Positions 7,609-17,253 of a stretch of DNA of 64,000 nt are shown in pieces. The number at the start of each line of letters is the position of its first letter. The first letter of the stretch is position 1. The stretch is taken from contig JBKCUK010000009.1 of the NCBI GenBank assembly GCA_046318415.1, positions 62,001 through 126,000 of the forward strand. Direction: 5' to 3'. The notes below the pieces were generated by a model. That model had not been told where the DNA came from and did no database searches. It worked only from the letters and a program-made list of their open reading frames with translations. The stretch is from JBKCUK01 sp046318415. Lineage in GTDB: Bacteria; Pseudomonadota; Alphaproteobacteria; Caedimonadales; Caedimonadaceae. Position numbers and translations under genes: made by a program.

Positions 7609-9594
7609 ATGCAGACGCAGCGTCGGCAAAAGACCACCAAGCGTCTTTTCACCAAGCGCAATTTAAAGCAACGTGCAGAATCCATCTTGCGTGTCCTCGC
7701 ACGCCTAAGGAATAGCCTGCATCGATCATGGCTTGTCCTGACCCATGACGTGGTGATGGCCTTTGCCAGTGCCGCAGCGGCGTGGGCTTTAACCCATGGA
7801 CACACTCCAGAATCCATGAATGCAGCCCTTATCCTTCGCCAGGCGGCCACCTTCGCTTTAGTGGCCCTTGCCATATCCTTGTGGCTTCCCATGTACCGAT
7901 TGTCGTGGCGGCACATGCATTTGCGCACTCTAGCCCCGATTGCGGCCACCAGCGCTTGTGCAGTCCTGGTGTGGAGCCCCCTTGCGTATCTTGCCAGTCC
8001 AGAAGGACAATTTAGTCTCAATTTACCCATGGCCGTTTTTGTACTGCATCTTGGCCTGTTGACGCTCCCCCGCTATCTGTTTCGGGCACTCATCGAGCGC
8101 GGTAAGACCATCACCACCCAAGGATTTAGACCGAACCCCACAGCACGTTTGATTTTATTGGGATATTCTGAGGACGCTGAGCTTTTTGCCCGCGCCCTTG
8201 ATCAAGTGGATCCTGTACCCTTTGAAATTCTGGGTGTTTTGCACGCCGAGGATCATGACTATCTCGCCTCAGCCCGCGCTGAGCACTTGGGAAGCTACCA
8301 GGATCTGGAAGAGGTATTGGACCATTTCAATCAAGAGGGACTTCACCCCCACCATCTTGTGGTCGCCGATAAAAGTCTAACCCCAGCCCAGCTTCGCCAG
8401 CTGACGCTTCAGGCCGCAGCCTATGGCGTCAGCATGGTAGCGCTTCCAAGCCTTGAGGATCTCACCGACCTTCATCCGGCCGATCTGCGCCTCAAATCTC
8501 TGACACTCAATGAGCTTCTCAGTCCGCCGCAAATCACCCTACCGCGTGAATCCTTGCGCCAAATTTTACATGGCCGGCGGATCATGATTGTTGGCATGGG
8601 AAGCGAACTTAGCCTGGCATTAAGTGAAAAGATTGCCACCTATTCACCCGATCATATCACTTTGGTGGACTGCCATGAATCGGCCCTGTTTTTAGTCCAA
8701 GAACGCTTGCAAGCACGTCATCCCCACCTGTCGTTAAGTGCGATTCTCGCAGAAACATCCCATGCTGAAAGTGTCAAGAGCCTCTATGCCAGAGAGCATC
8801 CCCACCTCGTCCTGCATTTGCTTGCGCCCTTTGATCCTGTTTTGGCCGATAAGGCGCCCCACGCCGTGGCAACTAGCCGTTTGGCGCGCACAAGAGTCCT
8901 TGCCGAAGCTGCTTTTGATGCCGACGTGCAAACTTTTATGTTGATTTCCAGCGACGGTCACGATAGCAGCAGCTTGATGGGGGCCCTCACCCATATGGCT
9001 GAGGATTACTGCCACACGCTGGATCATTTACGCAAAAAAACACCAGCGCCTCAATTTATCACCCTGCGCATCCCCAGCATTAGTGGGGATGCCACAAGCC
9101 TGGTGAGTGCGCTTGCCAAGGCCGTGCGACGGGGCAAAACACTCCACGTCCCGGACGAAGACGTGGCCATTGAAACCATGGCCGAGCGCCATGGCGCTGC
9201 CATCATTCTCTCTGCCCTTGCCAGCGCCCAGCAAAAGCAAGACAGCTATGGGGTTTTACGTCGCTGCCGCAGCAGTGAAACCCTGAAACTGGGCGATCTC
9301 ACCCGCTTGCTCGCCAGCCTTGAGGGACGCCACCCCACCCGGGATGTGCGCTTGGTGGTCAGTGAAGGGGACGACGATAGCCTGCTGTTGCAACGTCTTA
9401 TTCGTGATCAGCTGGATAAAAACCTAGGCACACCAGCCTTATTCCAAGGCCTCGAACTTTATACCCCTAAAAAGCGGGCAGCCAAAGAATTAAGAACTGA
9501 ATTAGATAAGCTGAGCGCATCCTTGGTAACGGCCGATAGCAAAACCCTCAAAGCGCTGATTGCGCAATGGGTTCCCCATTACAAACCCAATTAA
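7609..9594 (+). CDS. CapD-like polysaccharide biosynthesis protein with degenerate active site
   Basis: This 661-residue protein has the layout of the FlaA1/CapD membrane epimerase-dehydratases: four N-terminal membrane segments (about residues 43-62, 74-96, 104-128, 133-155), a CoA-binding-like Rossmann domain (RLILLGYSEDAELFA, from 180), and an SDR-like domain from about 324. The SDR motifs are eroded. The glycine-rich loop reads VGMGSELSLAL instead of a GxxGxxG form. The region normally holding the active-site lysine in MGxTKR reads MGALTHMAE, so the lysine is missing. It may be catalytically inactive or altered. A good ribosome-binding site (AAGGAG twice) precedes the ATG. It follows the Wzy-like gene by 67 bases. 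Confidence 0.75.
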   Translation: MQTQRRQKTTKRLFTKRNLKQRAESILRVLARLRNSLHRSWLVLTHDVVMAFASAAAAWALTHGHTPESMNAALILRQAATFALVALAISLWLPMYRLSWRHMHLRTLAPIAATSACAVLVWSPLAYLASPEGQFSLNLPMAVFVLHLGLLTLPRYLFRALIERGKTITTQGFRPNPTARLILLGYSEDAELFARALDQVDPVPFEILGVLHAEDHDYLASARAEHLGSYQDLEEVLDHFNQEGLHPHHLVVADKSLTPAQLRQLTLQAAAYGVSMVALPSLEDLTDLHPADLRLKSLTLNELLSPPQITLPRESLRQILHGRRIMIVGMGSELSLALSEKIATYSPDHITLVDCHESALFLVQERLQARHPHLSLSAILAETSHAESVKSLYAREHPHLVLHLLAPFDPVLADKAPHAVATSRLARTRVLAEAAFDADVQTFMLISSDGHDSSSLMGALTHMAEDYCHTLDHLRKKTPAPQFITLRIPSISGDATSLVSALAKAVRRGKTLHVPDEDVAIETMAERHGAAIILSALASAQQKQDSYGVLRRCRSSETLKLGDLTRLLASLEGRHPTRDVRLVVSEGDDDSLLLQRLIRDQLDKNLGTPALFQGLELYTPKKRAAKELRTELDKLSASLVTADSKTLKALIAQWVPHYKPN

Positions 9595-9601
9595 AGCCCA
9601 C

Positions 9602-9627
9602 AAAAAAACCGCCCCGAAGGGCGGTTT
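9602..9627 (-). terminator. rho-independent terminator between convergent genes
   Basis: CCGCCC and GGGCGG pair around a CGAA tetraloop, extended by A-T pairs. Read on the minus strand, the stem is followed by a run of T (A7 at 9602-9608), so it ends transcription of the minus-strand gene at 9657. The same stem may also slow transcripts from the plus-strand CapD-like gene. Confidence 0.85.
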
Positions 9628-9656
9628 GAACTTAACGATTATCAAGAACTTAGAGA

Positions 9657-11072
9657 TTAGGACCTGTTTGAGCTGGAACTGGAGCTAGAACCAGCATTGA
9701 CGCCGCTGAAGTGATCAAAGAGATAGAGCTCATCCAGCTCTTCAAGATGCTCGTAAGTGCTCAGCATTTGGTCCCTCATGTTTGAAAGACCCTCTCGTTG
9801 TATTCTGCCCTTGAAAGACTCAAACATGCTTCTCTCAGCAGCCGTTATGCCATACCCACTGTTGCCATTCAGTGCCCAGTTCATGATTTGTACAGCACGC
9901 TGAACTTCGCCGATTTTCGCACCCCGCTTGAGGCCAAAATACATCAGCCATCGGTCAAACATCACCTTGGTTTGAGGATCATTTTTAAGTTTGATCCGTT
10001 TCTGCTTTTGTTCAGCACTAAGATCCAAGTCTTCATCCTCCGCAGCAGCACGCACAGCCGTACTAGAGCTAGAGCTGGAAACTTGAGGTAGTGCACTAGA
10101 GGCAGCCCCTACCCGACCCGGGTTTGCATTCTGAGGTACAGCATGAGATACAGCGGCCAACCGATCCAAGAAGCCCAATACCTTGAGTTCAAGGAGCTGA
10201 TTATAAAATGATTTGACATCTTGCGACAAGGTTCGACGAGTCAATTCTTTGAACGTTTTACGTTGGCTTTCCATAAACTCAGACGTGAGCCCAAAAGGGA
10301 TATTCCTATTCTGATGCTGACGCCTTGCATCCCGGAGCCAATCTTGCAGCTTGCTCTCTGCAATATAATTGAGACTCAGCTGCCATTGTTTCGCGCATCT
10401 GTCCTCTTCAGTGTTCAACCACCCAAGCGGCGCCTCATTGAGGGCAGTTAGGATGAGGGCATAGCGGTTCTTGATTTGATCGAGGCTGGCAGTGGCAGAC
10501 AGCTCAAATTCGTCAAGGAGTGTTTGAGAAGTATTCATCCAATAGGGATCATTGAAAATTGCTTGACGCCGCTGCATTTGCTGGGGCGTTAAATTCAAAC
10601 CCTCGACATTGTTCCTGGAGCCGATGCTCACTGCACTTGAAGACGATGATGCCTGGGCAGACCTGGGTTGGTCTTGTAGATCCAGCAAACTCAGACGAAT
10701 GGCGGCATCAAGCTCGGCGTCATCTTCTGTAATTTGAGCAGAAAATGTTGGGGCCATGGGTTCAGGGGCAGGCAAAAGAGAAGACACGGCGGCTTGAGCC
10801 GGAGCCGGAGCCAAAGGTTGCGCGCGCAGAGCGCTTTGTTCATGTGCACTCTCCAAAAGCGCACGCTCCAGGGCATGCTGTTCTCTCTGGGCATAGTGTT
10901 GTTCTTCCAGGGCCCGCTTCGCCTGTTCGTAATTGTATTGAATTTGGCTTTGACGCAGAGCTTCCGCGAAATCAGCATCATCATTGATCTCAGAAGCAAA
11001 AACTGTCGTCGATGCCAATAAAGACATGCCCAGCATGACAGTTAATGAAAAACGCTTAATACTTAAGGACAT
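9657..11072 (-). CDS. secreted protein with three UIM-like motifs, unknown function
   Basis: No named family is recognised. Read from the ATG at 11072, the 471-residue product has a Sec signal peptide (LTVMLGMSLLASTTVFA, cut near residue 26). The mature N-terminus holds three short acidic helices that match the ubiquitin-interacting motif pattern (hydrophobic-x-x-Ala-hydrophobic-x-x-Ser): DFAEALRQSQ (residues 34-43), ALERALLESA (67-76) and ELDAAIRLSLLD (120-131), the last with acidic residues before it. A proline/alanine linker, three poly-serine tracts (one near 142-146, one mid-protein, one at the extreme C-terminus) and two similar helical blocks follow. The in-frame ATG at 11114 would overlap the likely promoter, so 11072 or 11084 is preferred. 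Export plus UIM-like helices suggests an effector, by inference. Confidence 0.72.
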   Translation of the reverse strand: MSLSIKRFSLTVMLGMSLLASTTVFASEINDDADFAEALRQSQIQYNYEQAKRALEEQHYAQREQHALERALLESAHEQSALRAQPLAPAPAQAAVSSLLPAPEPMAPTFSAQITEDDAELDAAIRLSLLDLQDQPRSAQASSSSSAVSIGSRNNVEGLNLTPQQMQRRQAIFNDPYWMNTSQTLLDEFELSATASLDQIKNRYALILTALNEAPLGWLNTEEDRCAKQWQLSLNYIAESKLQDWLRDARRQHQNRNIPFGLTSEFMESQRKTFKELTRRTLSQDVKSFYNQLLELKVLGFLDRLAAVSHAVPQNANPGRVGAASSALPQVSSSSSSTAVRAAAEDEDLDLSAEQKQKRIKLKNDPQTKVMFDRWLMYFGLKRGAKIGEVQRAVQIMNWALNGNSGYGITAAERSMFESFKGRIQREGLSNMRDQMLSTYEHLEELDELYLFDHFSGVNAGSSSSSSSNRS

Positions 11073-11109
11073 CATCGACCCCATTAAAAAGTTAAAATAG
11101 ACAAAATGA

Positions 11110-11139
11110 CACATACCAAATCCATAAGCACAAAGTCAA
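11110..11139 (-). promoter_or_regulatory. candidate sigma-70 promoter for the UIM-like gene
   Basis: On the minus strand TTGACT (11134-11139) and TATGTG (11110-11115) are 18 bases apart and lie about 40-60 bases before the preferred start codons. The -35 box is strong, the -10 box weak. The position argues against using the ATG at 11114. Confidence 0.45.
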
Positions 11140-11649
11140 GACAATAAGGGAATTTTTTATTAGGGTAAGACGTCTGGGATAAGAGCTTTGGCATATTCAC
11201 TCTGCCTTCTGCGCCAACTGGTGAGCATAAAGGCATTTTTTCTCTGATTTTCAGTGAGATAATAGGTGTGATTGAGCTTTTGATTCGCTCATCCCCATGA
11301 AGATGGAAGGAAGGAACCCTCTCCGTGCTGGGGTCCAACGTTGCTTTTGAAGGGCCTTTTAGGATAATATTTGACAAAAAGTCTAATCGCGCAAAATGTG
11401 TGCGGTGCGATGGGGACCTCTTCCCCGCAGCCAGCAAAGCGAACCAATTTCCAGAGAATCAATATGGGGACATTCTCCTCAAAGTGCCAAAAAAGCTTTC
11501 TCTGTCGTCATCAGCATCGATCCAGACCCCTCAATGCAGATCTTTTGGCTGTGAGCCTACACTCAGCCCCTCCCCGCCCCAACCCCATTAGGAAGTGAGC
11601 CAGCAGGACTCAAGCGCGGCAGGACCATGCTTGCGGTTTCCCAAGAGGG
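11140..11649. other. 510-base gap without a recognisable gene
   Basis: This stretch lies between the glutamate dehydrogenase stop and the promoter of the UIM-like gene. Short open frames exist on both strands, but none has a ribosome-binding site together with a protein-like composition. No clear terminator with a T-run was found after the dehydrogenase gene. It may be a decayed intergenic region. Confidence 0.5.
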
Positions 11650-14600
11650 TTAGGCGCCATACACAAAACAGCGCAATTCTCGGCAAATGACAGTGAGCAG
11701 AGCCAAATCAGGAGTTGGCACCTTATCCATGTCCTGCAAGAGATCCGACAAGCCACGTTTGCTGCTGCTGTTCTGGTGGAGCCAAACCTCTAACGCCTGA
11801 TCATCGGCCATTTTTAGCCCCTGGCTTCGGGCATTCAAAAGGATCTGCTGAACGGCATGTTTGTGGGTATTGAAAAGATCTTCACGGATTCCACCGGTTG
11901 CAGCATAGAACCAGCTGTTATTGCCCTCAAGACGATCCAGCTTACGCAAGACACGGCTGATCCCCAAGCGACTCCCCACGCTATAATAGAGAGCAGCGAC
12001 CTCGTGGACATCGTAGCCCGATTCATTGGCTAAGAGGATGGTGTCAGGGGAGGACACGACAACTTGCGCAAAGGCAATGCGATTGGCAAGGGTGGGCGCA
12101 ATACCCATGGCCAGATATTCTTGGACAAACTCATTCAGGCGCTGGGTCATTTCGCCATTCAAACAATCGGCAAGATCCGCAAGCAATGTGCGCACGGCAA
12201 CTTGCAGCGCTGCCAGACCATCGCTGATGCTGGGGTGGTTGGCCGCATGCAACACCGCCCAATGGGTGGTACGGCGAATCATACCACGCACGATACCCAG
12301 CGCTTTCAGGTGCGCCTGGGGTTCAAGGGTTTGTTGGTGGGCGTCGATTTCCTCCCACAAATTCAAAAGACCAAAGGCATCGCGGGCGGTAAAATAGGCA
12401 CCCACCAACACTTCAAGACTGCACCCCAACTTTGAGCGATATTCATGGATAAAGGTTGCCCCCATGCGATTCACGATTTCATTGGTGATATAGGTTGCCA
12501 CCAATTCACGACGCAAAGGGTGCTGCTTGATGGCATCCCGCAAACCCCGCAAGGGTTTGGGAAAATAGCTCACCAACTCACGCTCGAAGTAAAAATCATC
12601 GACAACGGTGGATTTTTGCAGCTGCTCATACAACCAAATCTTGGCATACGCCATCAGCACCGCCAATTCTGGACGTGAAAGCGCTGTGAGGTTGGCCTGA
12701 TACTCGCTTAAAGTCGTATCATCGGGTAAAAATTCAAGGCTGCGATTCAAAATGCCAGCAGCTTCCATATCCCGCATCATGCGGGCCTGATGATCCAGGA
12801 TACGCGTGCCTTGCTGGCGCATCAGGCTGATCGCCAAAGCTTGCTTTGTGTTATCCGCCAACACCAATGAAGCCACTTCATCGGTCATTTCAACCAACAC
12901 AGCATCACGGGCATCAGGATTGACCAGTTTCAATTCCGCGGCTTTGTTCATCAAAATTTTGATGTTCACTTCATGGTCAGAACAATTCACGCCACCCGCA
13001 TTATCGACCGCATCGGTATTGATTCGACCGCCCGCGCGGTTATAGTCGATGCGCCCCAACTGCGTGCATCCCAGGTTGGCGCCCTCGCCGATGACTTTGG
13101 CCCTCACATCCCGGCCATTGACGCGCACAGCATCATTGGCCCGATCGCCCACATCAGCATTAGACTCCCGTGAGCTTTTAATAAAGGTGCCAATGCCGCC
13201 AAACCACAAAAGATCGACCTGCATTTTAAGAATGGCGCGCACCACCTCTGTAGGGGTGGCCTCCCCTTCGGGCATCTCCAACAGGGTCGCCATTTGGGGG
13301 GTGACGCGAATGCTTTTGGCAGAACGCTCAAATACGCCGCCACCTTCCGAAATAAGGCTTTGATCATAATCCATCCAGGTCGATCGCGGCAGAGCGAACA
13401 GACGCTGGCGTTCTTGATGGCTTTTTTTCAGGTCTGGATCGGGGTCGATGAAAATGTGCTGGTGATTAAAGCAGGCCATAACCTTTAGGGTATCGGTGTA
13501 CAGCATACCATTGCCAAAAACATCGCCTGACATATCCCCCACGCCAGCGACCGTAATGGCTGACGTTTGGGGATCAATGCCCATTTCATGGAAGTGACGT
13601 TTCACGCTTTCCCAGGCGCCCCGGGCGGTGATGGCCATCTTTTTGTGGTCATAACCGCTTGAGCCTCCGGATGCAAAGGCATCGTCCAGCCAAAAACCAT
13701 ACTCGCGCGCAATGGCATTGGCGTAATCGGAAAATGTGGCCGTCCCCTTGTCGGCCGCCACCACCAGGTAGGGATCATCCTCATCCAGGCGCACCACATC
13801 CTGGGGCGGGACCATCTGGCCATTGACAATATTGTCGGTGAGATCTAAAAGACCGCGCACCATGGTGCGATAGCACTCGACACCTTCGGCAAACTGGGCG
13901 TCGCGGTCACCGTCCACAGGTGGATGTTTCACGATGAAACCGCCCTTTGAGCCCACGGGAACAATCACGGTGTTTTTGACCATCTGAGCTTTGACTAGAC
14001 CGAGGATTTCCGTTCTAAAATCATCCAAACGATCGGACCACCGGATACCGCCGCGCGCAACCTTGCCACCGCGCAGGTGCACAGCCTCCATGCGCGGCGA
14101 GCACACGAAAATCTCGAACTTCGGCCGAGGCAGCGGCATATCCTCAATATCGTCACATTTAAATTTCAACGATATGTAGGGTTTTGGTCGTCCATCCACC
14201 CGCTTTTGGAAATAATTGGTGCGAACGGTGGCGCTGAAAAGATTGGCAAAACGGCGCAAAATCCTGTCTTCCACCGGACTTTGAATGGTGGCCAGCTGTT
14301 GCTTAATGCTGAGCAGTTGTGCCGATCCGTCGGCCTGAATGGCCGGGTCGAAGCGCTGCTGGAAATACTGCACCAAGTCCATGACAAACTGCGGATGGCG
14401 GGTGAGTACGCCCTCCACCGTCTCGCGGCTGTAGGGAACCTGCAATTGCCACAAATAACGCCAGTAAGTCCGCATCAAGCTGGCCTGACGCGCGCTCAGG
14501 TCGGCCCGCAAAATCAGCTTATTAAAGCCATCATCCTCCAACTCGCCCCGCCAGACCGCGTCCAAGGCTTCTAAAAAGCCATTGCCGCTGCGCGCCGGAT

Positions 14601-16482
14601 TAAAGGGGACATCCCCCTCAGGCACGGCTTCGAAATCTTGGATCCAAAATGGGTATTCCTGACCTTGCGGACGCACACCAAAGGGAATTTCACTGATTAC
14701 TTTTAGGCCAAGATTCTCAAGGGTGGGCAGAATCGTCGAGAGCGGCATGGGCGCCCCAGAGCTGTAAAGCTTCAGGCGCAGTTTACCCTGATCTTCCCCA
14801 TGCAAGGCATAAAGGCGTGTTCCATGGAGGGCACCGCTGGCGCCCAAAGCTTCCAGCTCATGAATGTCTTGGATGACAGCACTACCTCGAAAACGCTCCT
14901 GATAGCCCTTACCGAACGCCTCCCGATATTTGCGGAACAATCTCTGCCCGTCATGATCACTGTAAGCCTCAACCAGAGAATTTTTCAAATCATCTGCCCA
15001 AGAACGCGCCGCATGAACCAGCTTTTGCTCGATCGCTTGAAAATCTAAATCCTTGGCAAGACCGGCGCGAAGGGCAATGGCATAATGTACACGGGCCAGG
15101 GGAAGGCTACCAAATTGCGCTTTGTAATAGCTTAGCTCGCCTTGCAGGCTCTCGGCCAAAATATCACCCATTTGCTCACAAAGGGCAGAATCAAAGCGCT
15201 CGCGCGGTACATAGACCAAGCATGATAAAAAGCGGTGAAAACGGTCCTTGCGCACAAACAACACCACCCGATGGCGCTCTTGCAGATGCAGAATTTCAAG
15301 GCCGATTTCCGCCAATTCTTCGGTGGATGCTTGAAAGAACTCGTCCCGCGGCAGCGAGTCGAGAATATGGATCAGGGCTTTGCCATCATGCCAATTGCGT
15401 GCCAGTCCTGCATGGGCAAGTACATCATCAATTTTCTTTCGAAACAAAGGAATATCGCGGGTGCTACTATCGTAGGCAACGGACGTAAAAAGACCGACAA
15501 ACAGACGCAGACCCACGACGTTGCCCTTGGCATCAAAACGGCGCACCCCAATCACATCCATGGGAACCGTGCGGTGTACGCGGGCGCGCAAACTGGCTTT
15601 GTTGACCAACAGGGCCTCTTGCACCATTAAATACGCCCGGACCTCGTGGTTAAAGGTTATGCCCGAGAAAATTTGGCTGAGCGTTTGTTGGCCGTGAACA
15701 CGCAAAATACCTAAGGTATTTTCCGGCAACTGATCGGGACTCAGGTCTTCAGTGTGGGAAAAACGAAAATCACCGCATCCTAAGAAAGTAAAATGGTCAT
15801 CCCGCAGCCAATCAATGAATTGGACCACTTCATCATCGGCAAGGGTCGGATTTTGTTTGACCAGATCCTGCAGTTCCTCAATCACCTCTTGGGCTCGGGC
15901 ACGCATACCTTGCCAATCACCGGTCGCATACCGCACATCCCTTAAGACGTCTTTTAAGGCCCCTTCCAAGACAGGAATCAAGTCGGGATGGGCGCCATCG
16001 ACCACTTCGCAGTGAATGAGCGACTCAAAGTGCCCTGCGGGGTTTTCAGCCTCAGCATCCAGAACGCGCAATAATTGGCCGTTTTTATCACGCTCTACTT
16101 TCAGAATCGGGTGGACGGTGATACGCACACCCAAATCATGGGCTTCGATCATGCCATTCAACGAATCCACCAAGAACGGCATGTCATCGTTGACGATATC
16201 AAGAATGACACGCTCAGCCGCCGCCGTTGGATAGGTGGGGCGCCAATAATAAACCCGCACCTTGGGTTCGCCAGGGGTGCGTTGCTGAAGAAATTGCCAC
16301 AGATCAAACACACCTTCGGCCAATTTTTCAGGAGGAGCCTTACGAATATCGTCGTATGTAGGGTGAATGAATAACTGAGACATAAAACGATCGAAGGAGT
16401 CTCGCTTGCTTTCTTGTTCCATGGATCGCGCATGACTGGCAATCAGACGGACGAGTTCTTCTTTTTTTTGCTTCAACGCCAC
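11650..16482 (-). CDS. gdhB: NAD-specific glutamate dehydrogenase, large (about 1600 residue) type
   Basis: This enzyme deaminates glutamate to 2-oxoglutarate with NAD+, feeding amino-acid carbon into the TCA cycle. The 1610-residue length is that of the large GDH class common in alphaproteobacteria. The N-terminal half holds regulatory ACT-like regions. The central catalytic part shows GGIRWSDRLDDFRTEILGL, the lysine-containing PVGSKGGFIVK, and GVGDMSGDVFGNGML, followed by a Rossmann segment (AKVIGEGANLG) and a long C-terminal domain. The start is a GTG with a weak GGG six to eight bases upstream. It is downstream of tRNA-Gly on the same strand. The frame is intact throughout. An amino-acid-burning metabolism is typical of host-associated bacteria. 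Confidence 0.97.
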   Translation of the reverse strand: MALKQKKEELVRLIASHARSMEQESKRDSFDRFMSQLFIHPTYDDIRKAPPEKLAEGVFDLWQFLQQRTPGEPKVRVYYWRPTYPTAAAERVILDIVNDDMPFLVDSLNGMIEAHDLGVRITVHPILKVERDKNGQLLRVLDAEAENPAGHFESLIHCEVVDGAHPDLIPVLEGALKDVLRDVRYATGDWQGMRARAQEVIEELQDLVKQNPTLADDEVVQFIDWLRDDHFTFLGCGDFRFSHTEDLSPDQLPENTLGILRVHGQQTLSQIFSGITFNHEVRAYLMVQEALLVNKASLRARVHRTVPMDVIGVRRFDAKGNVVGLRLFVGLFTSVAYDSSTRDIPLFRKKIDDVLAHAGLARNWHDGKALIHILDSLPRDEFFQASTEELAEIGLEILHLQERHRVVLFVRKDRFHRFLSCLVYVPRERFDSALCEQMGDILAESLQGELSYYKAQFGSLPLARVHYAIALRAGLAKDLDFQAIEQKLVHAARSWADDLKNSLVEAYSDHDGQRLFRKYREAFGKGYQERFRGSAVIQDIHELEALGASGALHGTRLYALHGEDQGKLRLKLYSSGAPMPLSTILPTLENLGLKVISEIPFGVRPQGQEYPFWIQDFEAVPEGDVPFNPARSGNGFLEALDAVWRGELEDDGFNKLILRADLSARQASLMRTYWRYLWQLQVPYSRETVEGVLTRHPQFVMDLVQYFQQRFDPAIQADGSAQLLSIKQQLATIQSPVEDRILRRFANLFSATVRTNYFQKRVDGRPKPYISLKFKCDDIEDMPLPRPKFEIFVCSPRMEAVHLRGGKVARGGIRWSDRLDDFRTEILGLVKAQMVKNTVIVPVGSKGGFIVKHPPVDGDRDAQFAEGVECYRTMVRGLLDLTDNIVNGQMVPPQDVVRLDEDDPYLVVAADKGTATFSDYANAIAREYGFWLDDAFASGGSSGYDHKKMAITARGAWESVKRHFHEMGIDPQTSAITVAGVGDMSGDVFGNGMLYTDTLKVMACFNHQHIFIDPDPDLKKSHQERQRLFALPRSTWMDYDQSLISEGGGVFERSAKSIRVTPQMATLLEMPEGEATPTEVVRAILKMQVDLLWFGGIGTFIKSSRESNADVGDRANDAVRVNGRDVRAKVIGEGANLGCTQLGRIDYNRAGGRINTDAVDNAGGVNCSDHEVNIKILMNKAAELKLVNPDARDAVLVEMTDEVASLVLADNTKQALAISLMRQQGTRILDHQARMMRDMEAAGILNRSLEFLPDDTTLSEYQANLTALSRPELAVLMAYAKIWLYEQLQKSTVVDDFYFERELVSYFPKPLRGLRDAIKQHPLRRELVATYITNEIVNRMGATFIHEYRSKLGCSLEVLVGAYFTARDAFGLLNLWEEIDAHQQTLEPQAHLKALGIVRGMIRRTTHWAVLHAANHPSISDGLAALQVAVRTLLADLADCLNGEMTQRLNEFVQEYLAMGIAPTLANRIAFAQVVVSSPDTILLANESGYDVHEVAALYYSVGSRLGISRVLRKLDRLEGNNSWFYAATGGIREDLFNTHKHAVQQILLNARSQGLKMADDQALEVWLHQNSSSKRGLSDLLQDMDKVPTPDLALLTVICRELRCFVYGA

Positions 16483-16629
16483 GATGTCTACCCATTAAGT
16501 GTGCGACTTATAATGCATTTATCATAACCGGGAATAGGTTAAGAATCATCCGCAAATCAGGGCGGAATCGAGTTGTTTGTTGATGTTTTTTAGGATGATG
16601 AAGTTTGATTTTTTGGGGATTTATTGAAC

Positions 16630-16704
16630 TGGAGCGGGCGAAGGGATTTGAACCCTCGACCCCAACCTTGGCAAGGTTGTGCTCTACCCCTGAGCTACGC
16701 CCGC
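16630..16704 (-). tRNA. tRNA-Gly (anticodon GCC)
   Basis: The minus strand folds into a full cloverleaf: a GCGGGCG/CGCCCGC acceptor stem, a D arm with AGCTCAGGGGTAGAGC, an anticodon stem-loop around CTTGCCAAG with GCC at 16670-16672, and a T arm with GGTTCAAATCC. The 3' CCA is encoded (16630-16632). Confidence 0.97.
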
Positions 16705-16721
16705 TCGTCAGTACGAGGTGC

Positions 16722-16749
16722 ATATTAGCGAACATGACGGAGTTTGCAA
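16722..16749 (-). promoter_or_regulatory. candidate promoter for tRNA-Gly
   Basis: TTGCAA (16744-16749) and TAATAT (16722-16727) on the minus strand are 16 bases apart and place the transcript start about ten bases before the tRNA. The boxes are close to the sigma-70 consensus. Confidence 0.55.
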
Positions 16750-16768
16750 GGGGGTTTATAAATTTTTT

Positions 16769-17104
16769 TTAGAAAAAACCTATTTTCCCCAGAAAACCAA
16801 GGAAAATCGCCCCAACCAGAAAGGCCAACAAACCTAAAAAGGCCGGGGTGACATGGGCACGCCTCATCTTGCCGAGCTCAGCGCTGCGGACGTGAATACC
16901 CAGCTCTTTTTGCTCAAGAAAGGTCTTCAAACCCGAAGGCGTCACGCCCCGTTGAAAGGCAGCGCTTCGTTTCTCGCCAAGGGCCAGATCGATGGTCACC
17001 CGCTGTAATTTATCAATCTCATTTTCGCCCAAGTAGGTCGCCATGTGACGGGCGGTTTCTGCCAGTTTTTGGGGGGTTACATCACCTTCAACGACTATAC
17101 GCAT
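16769..17104 (-). CDS. small protein with C-terminal membrane anchor, unknown function
   Basis: No family is recognised. Read from the ATG at 17104, the protein has 111 residues: a soluble N-terminal part starting MRIVVEGDVTP, a charged helix, and a single C-terminal hydrophobic segment (AFLGLLAFLVGAIFLGFLG) that would anchor it in the inner membrane with the bulk in the cytoplasm. An ATG at 17140 would add 12 residues, and a longer frame reaches 17203. It lies downstream of the lipid A genes on the same strand, 150 bases after the acyltransferase stop, so it may share their transcript. Function cannot be assigned. Confidence 0.6.
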   Translation of the reverse strand: MRIVVEGDVTPQKLAETARHMATYLGENEIDKLQRVTIDLALGEKRSAAFQRGVTPSGLKTFLEQKELGIHVRSAELGKMRRAHVTPAFLGLLAFLVGAIFLGFLGKIGFF

Positions 17105-17253
17105 GATCACCCATGATGGTTGTTGCCTTATTTTTTTCATTTTTAACCCGAAGAAAGTAAAAAAACGGTTCAAAATCAGAGGTCGAGCAGCCACGCACAG
17201 CATTTTTTATGGGGACAACCCAGTATTCATCAACAGAATGCTTTTTTGTGCTT

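Noticed and set aside
11084..11437. 117-codon minus-strand frame upstream of the UIM-like gene
   Set aside because: It covers the likely promoter and start of the UIM-like gene and has no protein-like character or ribosome-binding site.
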